Of a DNA stretch of 64,000 nt, positions 35,515-44,562 are shown in pieces. The notes under the pieces are model-generated. The model ran no database searches. It was not told the DNA's origin and saw only the letters and a list, made by a program, of their open reading frames with translations. A program made the position numbers and the translations under genes. The DNA is from an uncultured Clostridia bacterium. Its GTDB lineage: Bacteria; Bacillota; Clostridia; Christensenellales; Borkfalkiaceae. The stretch spans positions 31,230 through 95,229 of the forward strand of contig CALDOZ010000003.1 of the NCBI GenBank assembly GCA_937912025.1, written 5' to 3'. Position 1 is the stretch's first letter, and each line of letters begins with the position of its first letter.

Positions 35515-38142
35515 TTATTTCTTTAAGCGTTTATCTTTCTTTTCTTTGCGAGCCGTTTCTTCTTTGATTTTTTCTTCTTCGTCTTCACGCTCGGTAGCGC
35601 CAACGGAAACTAAACCTTTACGTTTAAACTTACGTTCAATAGGCGCTTCTTCATAAACAACTTCTGCAGTAATTTGTTTACCAAAACAACCTGCTTTATA
35701 CGAAGTATTTCCTTTAGGAAGACCAAGAGTAAGAACGATTTCGCTCTTTTCAGTAACCTTGTCAAAAGCAAAATAACGAGTTACGAAATGTTTTTCATAA
35801 TGAATTTCATCGTTATTTTTTCCTACCGGAACGATAACTTTAAAGCGAAGGTCTTCTCTTTTTACATAATATAATCTTGTTTCGTCATAATCTACAACGT
35901 CATCAACGTTAAATACGAGTTTTTTAACGTTGCGTCCGTCTTTATCCATTTTGTAAAGAGAATAAGCAAATTTAGGGTCAATAAGTTCTTCGCCTAAAAT
36001 ATCTTCCCAATCGTTTTCTTCATCGCTTTCTTTTAAAAGAATAGAATTCTTTCTAGTTGCTTTTTCAACTAATTCTCTACGAATATAGTAAACGCAATTA
36101 TCGTCAACGATTGTGTTTTTAATATTTTCGCCAATCACGCGGTTTTCTTTACCGTCAGTTCTAACAACTCTAAGGCAGTTTGACGTATCGATATAATGAA
36201 CGTAATTTGCATTATACTCAACAATCTTTTTAAATTGAGTACAAATAATAATTCTCTTTTCACCGTCAGCGCTTACTTTTACTAACAACGCGTTAACGCC
36301 TTTACCTTTTTTAACGTATAACCAACCTGCGCGAACGCCGATTATGTTTTCTACGTTTTGCATAATTTCTTTACGGTCAGTACCGCTTAAATTATTGCTT
36401 ACGAGCGGACAGTACGATGCGTTACCTACGGTATAATATACTCTGTCGTTTATAACCTTGAAGTATTCGTAAACGTTTTCTTCAATTAACGTATTAGTAC
36501 CCTTTCTAATATCGTAAACATAAAGAGCGATGTTGAGTTCGTTAGGTTTCCAAAGCGAGTAAATAATCTTTTTATCAACAACGTTGTGAATTTCACAACC
36601 ATCGTCAAGCACGCGCTTGTTTTCGCCAGTTTTAAGGTCGCACAACATTAAAACTGAATTAAATTCAGCGCTGTTTTTACCTAATCTTTCGGCGTAAACG
36701 TAGAATACTTCGTCGCCGTACATATCTGCAATATCAACGAATTCTTTAATTGCAACAACGCTTGTATTAGTTTTAAGTTCTATAGTAATTAAGCAGTAGT
36801 TGTTTAAAAGTTTTTCACCTTCTTTCTTTTTCTTGTTTTTACCTAAACAACCTACTTTTTCAATTGGTTTAAGTTTCTTTTTAAGAATAATCGAACTTCC
36901 GTCTTCAGAAAGTTTAACTTGATATTCGCCGTCTACGATATAATCTGCGTCTTTACCAGCGTCGATTACCGTTTCAGTTTTAGACGCTAGGTCAAAATAG
37001 CAAAGTCCTTGACCTTTTTTGAAGAAATAATACTTATTATCGTAACAAGTAATAAATTTAGCAATGCCTCTAATGAGCGGTTTTTTAGAAGGAACGCCGT
37101 CTATAACTTCGTATAACGAGTACGCTTTTACCGTTTGCATTTCGCTTTCGTCAACGGTAGGAGTTTTAGAGTTTTTGTCTTTACTATTAAGGTTTTTAAC
37201 GTCTAACGGAGCAACTTTAAAAAGTTCCGTTTTGTAAATATAATACTTACCAAAGAAGTGGAACATTTCAAAATTAAAGTTGAAATATTCGTTAATTTTT
37301 TCAATGTACTTAATACTGTCGGCATAACCGCGAACAGACTCGAAAAGTTCAAGCGCTCTCGATTTGTCGCCGTCGGCATCGTTATAAATATCAACCGCTT
37401 CAAGATAAACTGATTTAGCGTCAATACCTTGGTTAGAAAGTTCTTGCGCTTTGTACACGTTGATTTTTTCTTTAGCGTTGATATATTCTGGAACTTGAGA
37501 AATATCGTTAATTAAAATTACCCTTTCAAAGTAAGCGGTAACGTACTTGAACATTTTGTTAATTTCGTTGAGTTTTTCTTGTTCGAGATTAAATTTTTCA
37601 GCGTACTTAATTGCCGTTTCAAGTTGTTTAATTACCGCGTCTTTATTCTTATATAAAGAATTCATAACTTTGCGGTAAACGTCAAACGCTTCAAAACACT
37701 CGGCAGTATCTTCAGGGTTATATTTTTCGCCGATAATAGTCGCCTTTGACGCAAGACCTTCAAACTTTTTAAGAACGGGAACGGCAAGCGCTTTAAAATC
37801 AATATACCATGCTTGACCTGACGCGCCGTTTTTGATTTTATTGCTCTTAACAACGTCGGCAATTTCTTTTACTGGAATTTCTTCGCTTTCTTGATATTCA
37901 GTCCAATCGTACGTTTCAAAAAAGTTTTCAATAAAAACTACGCCAGACTCTGGATTATCAAACCCGGTAATCATTGAAAATGGTAAAATATCAGCGTTCA
38001 TAGATGCCGAAACTTTGCCGTTTGTAAGTTGACTAACGTCAATTAAATTATCACAAGCGTAACAATTAATAACGCTATCTTCACTTTTGTATTGCAACTT
38101 GCTATCGCATATAGGACAACGTCCCGTTAACAATTCAGCCAT
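35515..38142 (-). CDS. large protein with zinc ribbon, helical repeats and DUF5050-like propeller
   Basis: 875 residues, AGGAGG upstream. An N-terminal zinc ribbon uses C9, C12, C27 and C30. Residues ~90-290 are helical and TPR-like (AIKYAEKFNLEQEKLNEINKM, ALELFESVRGYADSIKYIEK). From ~300 onward there are repeated beta-blade segments (YVHYIDTSNCLRVVRTDG, VYYIRRELV, LYYVKREDL) like DUF5050/beta-propeller proteins. It ends in a highly charged Lys/Glu tail. No signal peptide or membrane segment is seen. The architecture resembles sensor or scaffold proteins; I cannot name a function. Confidence 0.65.
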   Translation of the reverse strand: MAELLTGRCPICDSKLQYKSEDSVINCYACDNLIDVSQLTNGKVSASMNADILPFSMITGFDNPESGVVFIENFFETYDWTEYQESEEIPVKEIADVVKSNKIKNGASGQAWYIDFKALAVPVLKKFEGLASKATIIGEKYNPEDTAECFEAFDVYRKVMNSLYKNKDAVIKQLETAIKYAEKFNLEQEKLNEINKMFKYVTAYFERVILINDISQVPEYINAKEKINVYKAQELSNQGIDAKSVYLEAVDIYNDADGDKSRALELFESVRGYADSIKYIEKINEYFNFNFEMFHFFGKYYIYKTELFKVAPLDVKNLNSKDKNSKTPTVDESEMQTVKAYSLYEVIDGVPSKKPLIRGIAKFITCYDNKYYFFKKGQGLCYFDLASKTETVIDAGKDADYIVDGEYQVKLSEDGSSIILKKKLKPIEKVGCLGKNKKKKEGEKLLNNYCLITIELKTNTSVVAIKEFVDIADMYGDEVFYVYAERLGKNSAEFNSVLMLCDLKTGENKRVLDDGCEIHNVVDKKIIYSLWKPNELNIALYVYDIRKGTNTLIEENVYEYFKVINDRVYYTVGNASYCPLVSNNLSGTDRKEIMQNVENIIGVRAGWLYVKKGKGVNALLVKVSADGEKRIIICTQFKKIVEYNANYVHYIDTSNCLRVVRTDGKENRVIGENIKNTIVDDNCVYYIRRELVEKATRKNSILLKESDEENDWEDILGEELIDPKFAYSLYKMDKDGRNVKKLVFNVDDVVDYDETRLYYVKREDLRFKVIVPVGKNNDEIHYEKHFVTRYFAFDKVTEKSEIVLTLGLPKGNTSYKAGCFGKQITAEVVYEEAPIERKFKRKGLVSVGATEREDEEEKIKEETARKEKKDKRLKK

Positions 38143-38244
38143 AAAACCCTCCTAAAAGTTTTTACGTTTATTTTTTTATATAAGCGGTTAAAGTAACCAC
38201 GTTTAATTTTACACAATTAGTCAAGACGACTACTACGATTTTAT

Positions 38245-38622
38245 TTATGGATAATCTTCGCCAGAGTTTGGCGGTTTGCATCTATGCAAGCGACCAATTC
38301 CCTTTATTACGCCCACTATTAAACCGTATTTTTGTATTGCCATTATCATATACGTTGAACAAGTTGGCTCAAACCTACACTTACCCCTTACGCTTAGCGG
38401 AGCAAAGGCTTTATACGCTAACACAAGACCTATCGCAAACCTTTGCAACAAAAAATACGTTATTATTGCATATACGACGTACGATATCCACGGCGCAACG
38501 GCGTTACTTATTAAGTTAATTAAAAGTAAGCCCGCCGTCCAAAGCGCAACGATAAGTAATAGCGGTATAATTGCGTACGTTATTAAATCTATAACTTTTA
38601 TTTCTCTAATTTGCCATTTCAT
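38245..38622 (-). CDS. yidD: YidD family membrane protein insertion factor, N-terminally extended
   Basis: The C-terminal ~50 residues carry the YidD core C-R-F-E-P-T-C-S-T-Y (~81-90), AIQKYG and RLHRCKPPNSGEDYP. YidD helps YidC insert membrane proteins. Normal YidD has 70-85 residues; this one has 125 because of an N-terminal segment with two hydrophobic helices (residues ~15-37 and ~43-70). It is also away from the usual rpmH-rnpA-yidD-yidC locus, so it may be a second or relocated copy. It has a perfect promoter of its own. Confidence 0.88.
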   Translation of the reverse strand: MKWQIREIKVIDLITYAIIPLLLIVALWTAGLLLINLISNAVAPWISYVVYAIITYFLLQRFAIGLVLAYKAFAPLSVRGKCRFEPTCSTYMIMAIQKYGLIVGVIKGIGRLHRCKPPNSGEDYP

Positions 38623-38723
38623 TTTTTTACGCTTGTGTTTTATATGGAATTAACTGCATTTTGAGTATACGTTTAACTACATATTGACGCACATTACAAT
38701 CTAAACACACAATATATAGTATA

Positions 38724-38752
38724 ATTATATTATCTAACTATAGATATGTCAA
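38724..38752 (-). promoter_or_regulatory. consensus promoter of yidD
   Basis: On the minus strand TTGACA (complement 38747-38752), 17 bp, TATAAT (complement 38724-38729). It implies a leader of about 95 nt before the yidD ATG, in which no known motif was recognised. Confidence 0.85.
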
Positions 38753-38795
38753 GCATTATTTACATATTACCTTTTTTACCCATACGTTTTAATAA

Positions 38796-38830
38796 AAATA
38801 AAAGCGTTACCAAAAAAAGTAACGCTAATT
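38796..38830 (-). terminator. terminator of the nucleoside hydrolase gene
   Basis: AGCGTTAC with GTAACGCT across a poly-A loop (38803-38826); on the minus strand it is followed by TTTTATTTTT. Confidence 0.8.
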
Positions 38831-38832
38831 TT

Positions 38833-39774
38833 TTAGTTTTTTGACGAAATGTATTTTTCAGCGCAATCGTCAATATATTTACCCACGCTATTTATACACT
38901 CTTGTTCGCTATTATAATTAGCGTAGTTAAAAGATAATACCGAGCATTTTCCGTTCGGGTTAGCAGTAAAATAACTTGCTCCGTTTTCTTTAAAGGTAAC
39001 GTCACCCTTTTCGCCCTTTACAAAAAATTCCTTAACGCCTTCAATAGCGTAAACGGCGGTCATAGGATCCCAAGAACTGCGCCCCGTTTTAGCAAAAGGA
39101 TATATATGAAAGGCCTTAGTGAGCGGATTACTTTCGCCGTACTTTTTCATTGCTTCATATCCCGTTATTACTTTTATTCCCACTTCAGAAGGCAATAACG
39201 TAATATCTACGGGCGATAACTCCATTACAGTTTTAGTAGCAGGCACGTCCCACTTAACGTTCCATTCGCCAGTTCGAGTTCCGTCTTCTTCGTCAATGAA
39301 CTTACACGCCATCAATACAAGTTCAGAGCATTTTTCTTTTACGAGAGAAACACCGTCAAGATTGCTAATTTCGTCAGGTTTACTTTTCAAAAGAGCCGAT
39401 ATGTTAGTAAACTGACCAACAGCGCAAATTACGCACTTTTCACTTGTGGAAACTAAAGCTTTTCTAAGAACTTTTGTTGCCGTTTGAGCATCGAGATAAT
39501 CTTCAGGACTAGCAAAAGCATTTGCTAAACCTTCGGCGTACCAGTCTTTTAAATCTGCGCCACCTTCCATTTTGCCAACGGGCGGAATTTCTTCGTTAAA
39601 ACCGCGGAAAATAGAACGTATTGCCGGAACGCCGTAAGGAGTTTTTAAACAATGCGTTACCGCTAAAATATCTACGTTTAAAAATTTCTTCGCATACAAA
39701 AGATAGGCTATAGCCATTACGTCGTCACAATCAGAACCTAAGTCCGTGTCTAAAATAATACGTTTATTTATCAT
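38833..39774 (-). CDS. nucleoside hydrolase (inosine/uridine-preferring family)
   Basis: A 313-residue protein with the calcium-binding Asp cluster IILDTDLGSDCDDVMAIAY at residues 6-24, CAVGQFTNISALLK (~120) and a C-terminal DPMTAVYA segment with the family Asp (~238). These enzymes cleave nucleosides to base and ribose for salvage. The specificity loop (INH, CU-NH or RihA-C) cannot be assigned by eye. Monocistronic with its own terminator. Confidence 0.9.
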   Translation of the reverse strand: MINKRIILDTDLGSDCDDVMAIAYLLYAKKFLNVDILAVTHCLKTPYGVPAIRSIFRGFNEEIPPVGKMEGGADLKDWYAEGLANAFASPEDYLDAQTATKVLRKALVSTSEKCVICAVGQFTNISALLKSKPDEISNLDGVSLVKEKCSELVLMACKFIDEEDGTRTGEWNVKWDVPATKTVMELSPVDITLLPSEVGIKVITGYEAMKKYGESNPLTKAFHIYPFAKTGRSSWDPMTAVYAIEGVKEFFVKGEKGDVTFKENGASYFTANPNGKCSVLSFNYANYNSEQECINSVGKYIDDCAEKYISSKN

Positions 39775-39856
39775 ATTAACCTCTACTTAATATATATTTT
39801 ATAGTTCATTAGTTTTGCTTACGCTAGTTTACACATTTAACCGTATACGTTAAAGT

Positions 39857-40543
39857 TTATAATTGGTCTTCATCGCGAAGTTTTAATACAAGCGGTAAAA
39901 TTACACCGCCAATAACGTTACCTACGATGGTTAATAATATATAACCAATAACCCTCCAACTCATTTCGCCAAGACAGTAAAAGTAAAACATATTGGCTAC
40001 CGAGTGGTCAAATCCACAAAATGCAAACACTATAATTGGAAATATTACGCCAACGTTTGCGCTCAACCCTTTTTTATGCGAGTGGTTTACGCTCAAAACA
40101 GATAAAGTTATTAAAATTCCACACAACACACCGGAGCAAACTGACGAAATTGCCCAACTTTCATTGGCAATTTTTGAATATATAAGATATTTGCCAGCGC
40201 TTATTACAACGTCTGAGATAGGCGAAAAACTAACCAAGAAAAACACGATAGCAACGCCGATAGCGTTACCTATAAAACAGACCGGAAGTTTCCATAAACT
40301 TTTTTTACCCATTGTGGGAATACCCGAAACAAGACCTGTAAAAAGTTTCATTTCAAAGGCTAAAATCACAAAAATACCAAGTGAAAATAAAATTGCGCCA
40401 ACAAACTTACCAAATTCGTCCATAACGCTATTAGCAAGTAGCGACGACGTTGCGCAAATAGCAATCATACCACCGGAAAGTAGCGTCATTAGTAAAAAAT
40501 GGATAAATTCATTGAGCGTCCATTGAGTATTATTTTTTTCCAT
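39857..40543 (-). CDS. formate/nitrite transporter family channel
   Basis: The start is the ATG at 40543 with AAGGAA upstream; the longer frame runs over the promoter. A 228-residue protein with six helices and FNT features: an amphipathic N-terminus (WTLNEFIHFLLMTLLSGGMIAI), LFSLGIFVILAFEMKLFTG (~58) and a C-terminal NVIGGVILP motif (~210). It resembles FocA/NirC pentameric channels for formate, nitrite or related monocarboxylates. No formate or nitrite enzyme lies next to it. Confidence 0.85.
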   Translation of the reverse strand: MEKNNTQWTLNEFIHFLLMTLLSGGMIAICATSSLLANSVMDEFGKFVGAILFSLGIFVILAFEMKLFTGLVSGIPTMGKKSLWKLPVCFIGNAIGVAIVFFLVSFSPISDVVISAGKYLIYSKIANESWAISSVCSGVLCGILITLSVLSVNHSHKKGLSANVGVIFPIIVFAFCGFDHSVANMFYFYCLGEMSWRVIGYILLTIVGNVIGGVILPLVLKLRDEDQL

Positions 40544-40571
40544 TCTAATTTCCTTAAACGTTATTTTTATT

Positions 40572-40600
40572 ATTATACAATAACTAAATAAATATTTCAA
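40572..40600 (-). promoter_or_regulatory. promoter of the FNT channel gene
   Basis: TTGAAA (complement 40595-40600), 17 bp, TATAAT (complement 40572-40577) on the minus strand. It lies inside the longer open frame, which supports the downstream start. Confidence 0.8.
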
Positions 40601-40696
40601 CACCTTCGCCTTAAATAATTACCTATAATTTATTTGACGTTACAGTTGCATAAATATTAAAAACGCAAACTTTTTACGGTAATTTTTAACAAAAAG

Positions 40697-40735
40697 TAAA
40701 AGCAGTTGACCTATTTTTAGCCAACCGCTTTTTAT
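40697..40735 (-). terminator. possible terminator of the kinase/dehydrogenase operon
   Basis: AAAGCGGTTGGC and GGTCAACTGCTTT (minus strand) pair imperfectly around TAAAAATA and are followed by TACTTTTT. Confidence 0.55.
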
Positions 40736-40740
40736 GTATT

Positions 40741-41667
40741 TTATATTTTTCGAACAGTAACTTGCTTTTCAACGTCGATAACGTCTTGCTTTTTAGGTGG
40801 CTTCGTTCCTTCTTGCAAGCACGCCGCCGTGCCGAATGCAACCGCTCTTTTTAATACGTTTTCAACATTTAACCCTTTTGCAGTACCGTCAATAAAACCA
40901 GCCAACATGCTATCGCCAGCGCCTATCGTTGATAATATTGGAAGGTCTGGAGTTGTAGCAATATACTCGCCTCCGTCGTTTGCAAGTACCGCTCCATCAC
41001 GACCAAGACTAATTATTACGTTTTCAACGCCTTTATCATTTAAGTTTTTAGCAATGACAACCGCGTCGTTTACGCTATTAATTTTTAGACCTGTGTATGA
41101 CTGTGCTTCATCTTTATTAGGCTTTATTAACCACGGTTTAAAATCTATTAATTGCTCAAACGAAACTGAACGCGAATCAATTACTATTTTTGCGCCTTTG
41201 TTACGAGCTTTATTTAACAAACTTAAAACGTCTTCAATTCTAATTCCTTTTGGAATACTACCCGTAAAAGTTATAACCGTTTGATTATCTGCGTTAGCAA
41301 TTTGTTTTTCAATTTCAGTTAAAATACAACCATCGCAACAAAAACCTTCAAAACTAATACGCGTTTCTGGATTAACTTGTTCGTGTAAAGTTATATTTTC
41401 ACGAATACGTCCTTTAGCCCAAACGGAAAAAACAGATAACCCGTCGTTTTGTAACGCTTTACAAAACTCGTCGCCATTTTCTGTGCCTACAATAACTATT
41501 GCTTGATTTTCCACGCCGTTTTCAGTTAACGCGCGTGAAATATTTACGCCTTTACCTCCTGCTTCTTTTGACGTAATTTTGGCTATGCTTTCATGGTAAG
41601 GTTTAAAATTGTTACACTCACAATGAACGTCAAACGCTGGATTAAGCGTTAAAGTAATGATCTTCAT
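40741..41667 (-). CDS. PfkB-family sugar-phosphate kinase (1-phosphofructokinase/tagatose-6-phosphate kinase type)
   Basis: A 308-residue kinase with the N-terminal MKIITLTLNPAFD pattern of the FruK/LacC group, AGGKGVNISRAL (~37), TFTGSIPKGI (~135) and the PfkB signature STIGAGDSMLAGF with the catalytic Asp (~252). It phosphorylates a sugar monophosphate to the bisphosphate. No PTS gene is adjacent. The dehydrogenase 3 bp upstream and the DeoR regulator suggest catabolism of a ketose such as sorbose. Confidence 0.9.
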   Translation of the reverse strand: MKIITLTLNPAFDVHCECNNFKPYHESIAKITSKEAGGKGVNISRALTENGVENQAIVIVGTENGDEFCKALQNDGLSVFSVWAKGRIRENITLHEQVNPETRISFEGFCCDGCILTEIEKQIANADNQTVITFTGSIPKGIRIEDVLSLLNKARNKGAKIVIDSRSVSFEQLIDFKPWLIKPNKDEAQSYTGLKINSVNDAVVIAKNLNDKGVENVIISLGRDGAVLANDGGEYIATTPDLPILSTIGAGDSMLAGFIDGTAKGLNVENVLKRAVAFGTAACLQEGTKPPKKQDVIDVEKQVTVRKI

Positions 41668-41670
41668 TTT

Positions 41671-42924
41671 TTAAATCCTCGGCGCGTTTTCTAAAAGATA
41701 TTTTTCAGCTTCGGCATTCCAAATACCGCCGTGCGCTTTTACAATTTTTGCAAGTTCACGGTACAATTCGTTATTTTTACCTAACTCATCTAAATCGGCA
41801 ATAGCAATTAACGGCAAGTCAAGTTCGTTATAGCAAACTTTTTTTGCACCGCTTGGTTTTTCCATAGCAAACAACGTTTCTTTAACGGCGTTTAACCCTA
41901 AAATATGAGAAACTATTGCGCCCGCGTTTATTTTATTTTGCTCAATTAAAGAAATAACGTCCGTCATATCAACGGGAATACTACCAGCAGTACCTACAAC
42001 GTGTATACCGTCGTAGTGTACGCGATATAAATTCAAACTGCCTTGCATTTCGCGGACTGGCGGACCTGCAAAGAAGTTTACGCAACCGTCTTCTCTACAA
42101 ATTTTTTCAGCAAGCGTAAATAATGCCGGAACAGGAACCATTACGAACACGTCGTCAAACCCACCGTTTGAAATATTTATCAAATATTCTTCTACGTTTT
42201 CTATATTAGAAGTGTTTATATATTTTAGATCTACTCCACGTTTTTTAGCATCTTCAATGCTAGACATTTTTTCCGCATACGCAAGACGGTCTGAATTTAA
42301 GTCCGTAACTACAACTTGTGACGCTTCAGTGTATCCGCATGCAAGTTCAACAGCGCCAATACCCATAGGACCAGCGCCACCAAGTATAGCAATTCTACCG
42401 CCCTTTTTAGCGCCGTCAGTTCTAACGTAATTAGTGTAATCGGTATGATAAAGACCTTTATAACCACGAATAACGCAAGCAAGCGATTCTACAAGCGAGC
42501 CTTTAAAATATCCTTCACCGTCGTAAGGCAACATACAATTCCTTTCTAATACTACCTTAGGAACAACTGCGTATTGAGTGTTTCCGCCAATATATTGATA
42601 TGAATAACCAGGATCGTAACCCGTTTCTAATTTAAGAGCAGGTTGAATAACTATTTTTTGACCAACCTTCCAATCGCCTTCAACTTTTGCGCCAATTTGC
42701 AAAATTTCACCACACATTTCGTGGCCAATAATAACGGGATTTTTATCAATGTCAGACGGCACGCGTTTGTGGTCAGCACCTTGCTTTACCGCTTTATAAG
42801 TTGATGCGCAAACAGAGTCGCTTACAACTTTAATTAAAACTTCTTCTTCAGTTATGTTTGGAAGTTCAAACGTTTCTAATCTGATATCGTTTTTACCATA
42901 TAATCTAATTGCTTTAGTTTGCAT
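41671..42924 (-). CDS. zinc-dependent medium-chain dehydrogenase, L-sorbose-1-phosphate reductase-like
   Basis: A 417-residue MDR protein with EEEVLIKVVSDSVCASTYKAV (~25-45), GHEMCGEIL (~68), GGAGPMGIGAVELA (NAD(P) loop, ~185) and an unusual C-terminal extension to ENAPRI. Length and the GADHKRVP motif fit sorbitol/sorbose-phosphate reductases (SorE type) better than alcohol dehydrogenases. With the PfkB kinase downstream and DeoR divergent it likely feeds a sugar phosphate into glycolysis. Substrate is inference. Confidence 0.82.
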   Translation of the reverse strand: MQTKAIRLYGKNDIRLETFELPNITEEEVLIKVVSDSVCASTYKAVKQGADHKRVPSDIDKNPVIIGHEMCGEILQIGAKVEGDWKVGQKIVIQPALKLETGYDPGYSYQYIGGNTQYAVVPKVVLERNCMLPYDGEGYFKGSLVESLACVIRGYKGLYHTDYTNYVRTDGAKKGGRIAILGGAGPMGIGAVELACGYTEASQVVVTDLNSDRLAYAEKMSSIEDAKKRGVDLKYINTSNIENVEEYLINISNGGFDDVFVMVPVPALFTLAEKICREDGCVNFFAGPPVREMQGSLNLYRVHYDGIHVVGTAGSIPVDMTDVISLIEQNKINAGAIVSHILGLNAVKETLFAMEKPSGAKKVCYNELDLPLIAIADLDELGKNNELYRELAKIVKAHGGIWNAEAEKYLLENAPRI

Positions 42925-43114
42925 ACTATACTCCTTTATAGTTGTTTTTTAAGGTTAAAAGTAAATTAATTTAACGCCCCTTTAAGACAATTTAAGTGTA
43001 ATACAATTGACTGTTTTTTTCAATAAATTTTCAACATATTGCACGGTTTAGTCAAATATAGCCCGTTTTTACATATAAAAATATACAAAACGTAAAAAAA
43101 ATTGTCATTTTTGC

Positions 43115-43143
43115 TTGATTGTTGCAATTTTATTGTATATAAT
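43115..43143 (+). promoter_or_regulatory. promoter of the DeoR gene
   Basis: TTGATT at 43115-43120, 17 bp, TATAAT at 43138-43143. The expected start (about 43150) is only about three bases before the ATG. Confidence 0.75.
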
Positions 43144-43152
43144 AACGTTATT

Positions 43153-43908
43153 ATGAAAGATGAAAGATTATTAGAAATTTTAAAAGTAATAAACGAAAAC
43201 CAAAGCGTTAGCATTGAAACGCTAATGAAAACTTTTTATTTAAGCGACTCTACAATACGCCGTCAATTAAAAAAATTAGAAGATAAAGGGCTAATTTTAC
43301 GCTCTTACGGTAAAGCGATTAGCATAACTTCTAACCATCAACCGTTAGAATTTTCTAAAAGGCGTAATTTTGCAACTAAAGAAAAAGAACTAATTGCTAG
43401 TAAAGCAATTAGTTGCTGTATGAAAGATAATTGCGTAGTTATGTTAGACGCGTCTTCTACGGCAATGCGAACTATTAGTTATTTGCAAAAATATTCTAAC
43501 GTTACCGTAATTACAAGCGGAATTGAAACGTTATTTTTATTATCTCAAACTGATTTAACTTACTTTTCTTCGGGCGGACAAGCGCTTGCTAAGTCGTATT
43601 CGTTTATAGGTCAAACTGCAATAGATACAATAAAGACGTTTAATGCAGACGTTTGTTTCGTTTCTTGCCACGGCTTATCAGACACGGGCTACGCAACCGA
43701 CGATTCTATTTTTGAAAACGACGTTAGAAAAACAATACTTAACCAATCTAAGCGTAAAGTTTTGTTAATTGATTCTACAAAAATAAACAAAACGTGCCAC
43801 AGTAATCTTTGCCATATTAGTGAGTTTGACGACGTTTTTTGCGACAAACCACTACCCGAACACATTGCAAAACATATAAAAAATTTACACGTTATAAACG
43901 GCGATTGA
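43153..43908 (+). CDS. DeoR family transcription regulator
   Basis: The start is ATG 43153, just after the promoter. The 251-residue protein has an N-terminal HTH (VSIETLMKTFYLSDSTIRRQLKKLEDKG, residues ~17-44) and a DeoR C-terminal sugar-phosphate sensor (VMLDASSTAMRTISYLQ ~97, TSGIETLFLL ~123, DVCFVSCHGLSD ~165, IDSTKINKT ~213). No Shine-Dalgarno sequence precedes it, so the message may be leaderless. Divergent from the dehydrogenase/kinase pair, which it presumably represses until a sugar phosphate binds. Confidence 0.9.
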   Translation: MKDERLLEILKVINENQSVSIETLMKTFYLSDSTIRRQLKKLEDKGLILRSYGKAISITSNHQPLEFSKRRNFATKEKELIASKAISCCMKDNCVVMLDASSTAMRTISYLQKYSNVTVITSGIETLFLLSQTDLTYFSSGGQALAKSYSFIGQTAIDTIKTFNADVCFVSCHGLSDTGYATDDSIFENDVRKTILNQSKRKVLLIDSTKINKTCHSNLCHISEFDDVFCDKPLPEHIAKHIKNLHVINGD

Positions 43909-43932
43909 GTTATACTCAACCGCCGTTTTTAT
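43897..43932 (+). terminator. Rho-independent terminator of the DeoR gene
   Basis: AACGGCG and CGCCGTT enclose TTGAG-TTATA-CTCAA, followed by TTTTTATTATT. The stem overlaps the stop codon. Confidence 0.85.
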
Positions 43933-44032
43933 TATTATTTAGTTTTTAACGGAGCGTTTACGTTATCTATTAATTATTTTGCTTTATAAGATATAATTAA
44001 CATTTTATATATGCACTACTATTTATTATATG

Positions 44033-44239
44033 TTACCACTTAGTTACTACGCCGTCAACGTAATGCCAATAATTACCAGAAGATGTAGGCTCGCTTTCAC
44101 TATACCAATATGCTGGGCAGTTTGAATAATTCCAATCAGTATCCCAACCGCTTGGCTGACTTGTTGCTTCAGAGTATATTGTAAGAGAAGTACAATCTCT
44201 GAATGCATTATAACCTATACTTATTATAGTGTAAGGTTG
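44033..44239 (-). pseudogene. C-terminal remnant of a BspA-like leucine-rich-repeat surface protein
   Basis: The minus strand translates without stop from about 44239 to a TAA at 44033-44035. It gives one LRR_5-type repeat (IISIGYNAFRDCTSLTIYSE), then SGWDTDWNYSN and a final YWHYVDGVVTKW, the usual C-terminus of clostridial BspA-like proteins. No start codon, signal peptide or N-terminal repeats remain. The break falls near a hairpin at 44256-44310. It is a leftover of a large deleted gene. The surrounding 43933-44032 shows nothing. Confidence 0.75.
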
Positions 44240-44255
44240 TCGCTTACAGCAATTG

Positions 44256-44310
44256 CTCCTTTTCCCTAAAATCTTTTGTAATCAAAATCTTTTTGGGAGC
44301 CTTTTTTATT
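44256..44310 (+). terminator. terminator-like hairpin beside the LRR remnant
   Basis: GCTCC and GGAGC enclose two copies of AAAATCTTTT; on the plus strand it ends in CTTTTTT. No plus-strand gene precedes it, so it is probably residual. Confidence 0.5.
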
Positions 44311-44358
44311 TTAGCGCGCATGGCATCAGGACCTTGCTTAAATTACATTACTTAAACA

Positions 44359-44400
44359 CAAATATATAAGGCAAGCGCTCTGGCTTGCCTTATATATTTG
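44359..44400. repeat. perfect 18-bp inverted repeat abutting the tRNA
   Basis: An 18-bp perfect stem (CAAATATATAAGGCAAGC and its reverse complement) with a 6-nt loop. The right arm overlaps the encoded CCA end of the tRNA. It may act as a terminator or processing signal, though there is no T run on either strand. Confidence 0.65.
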
Positions 44401-44474
44401 GTCGGAGTGACGTGATTTGAACACGCGACCTCATGGTCCCGAACCATGCGCGCTACCAACTGCGCTACACCCCG
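44399..44474 (-). tRNA. tRNA-Pro (anticodon CGG)
   Basis: A 76-nt cloverleaf on the minus strand. The acceptor CGGGGTG pairs with CACTCCG, followed by discriminator A and an encoded CCA. The D-arm contains AGCGCAGTTGGTAGCGC. The anticodon stem CATGG/CCATG holds a TTCGGGA loop with anticodon CGG, reading CCG. The T-arm is GCGTG-TTCAAAT-CACGT. Confidence 0.95.
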
Positions 44475-44562
44475 ATATTTGCGCTGATATTATCAACGCA
44501 TATAATTTTAACATAACTGTTTTTAAATGGCTACTTTTTTTGATTAGTTTTATAAAAAAGTA

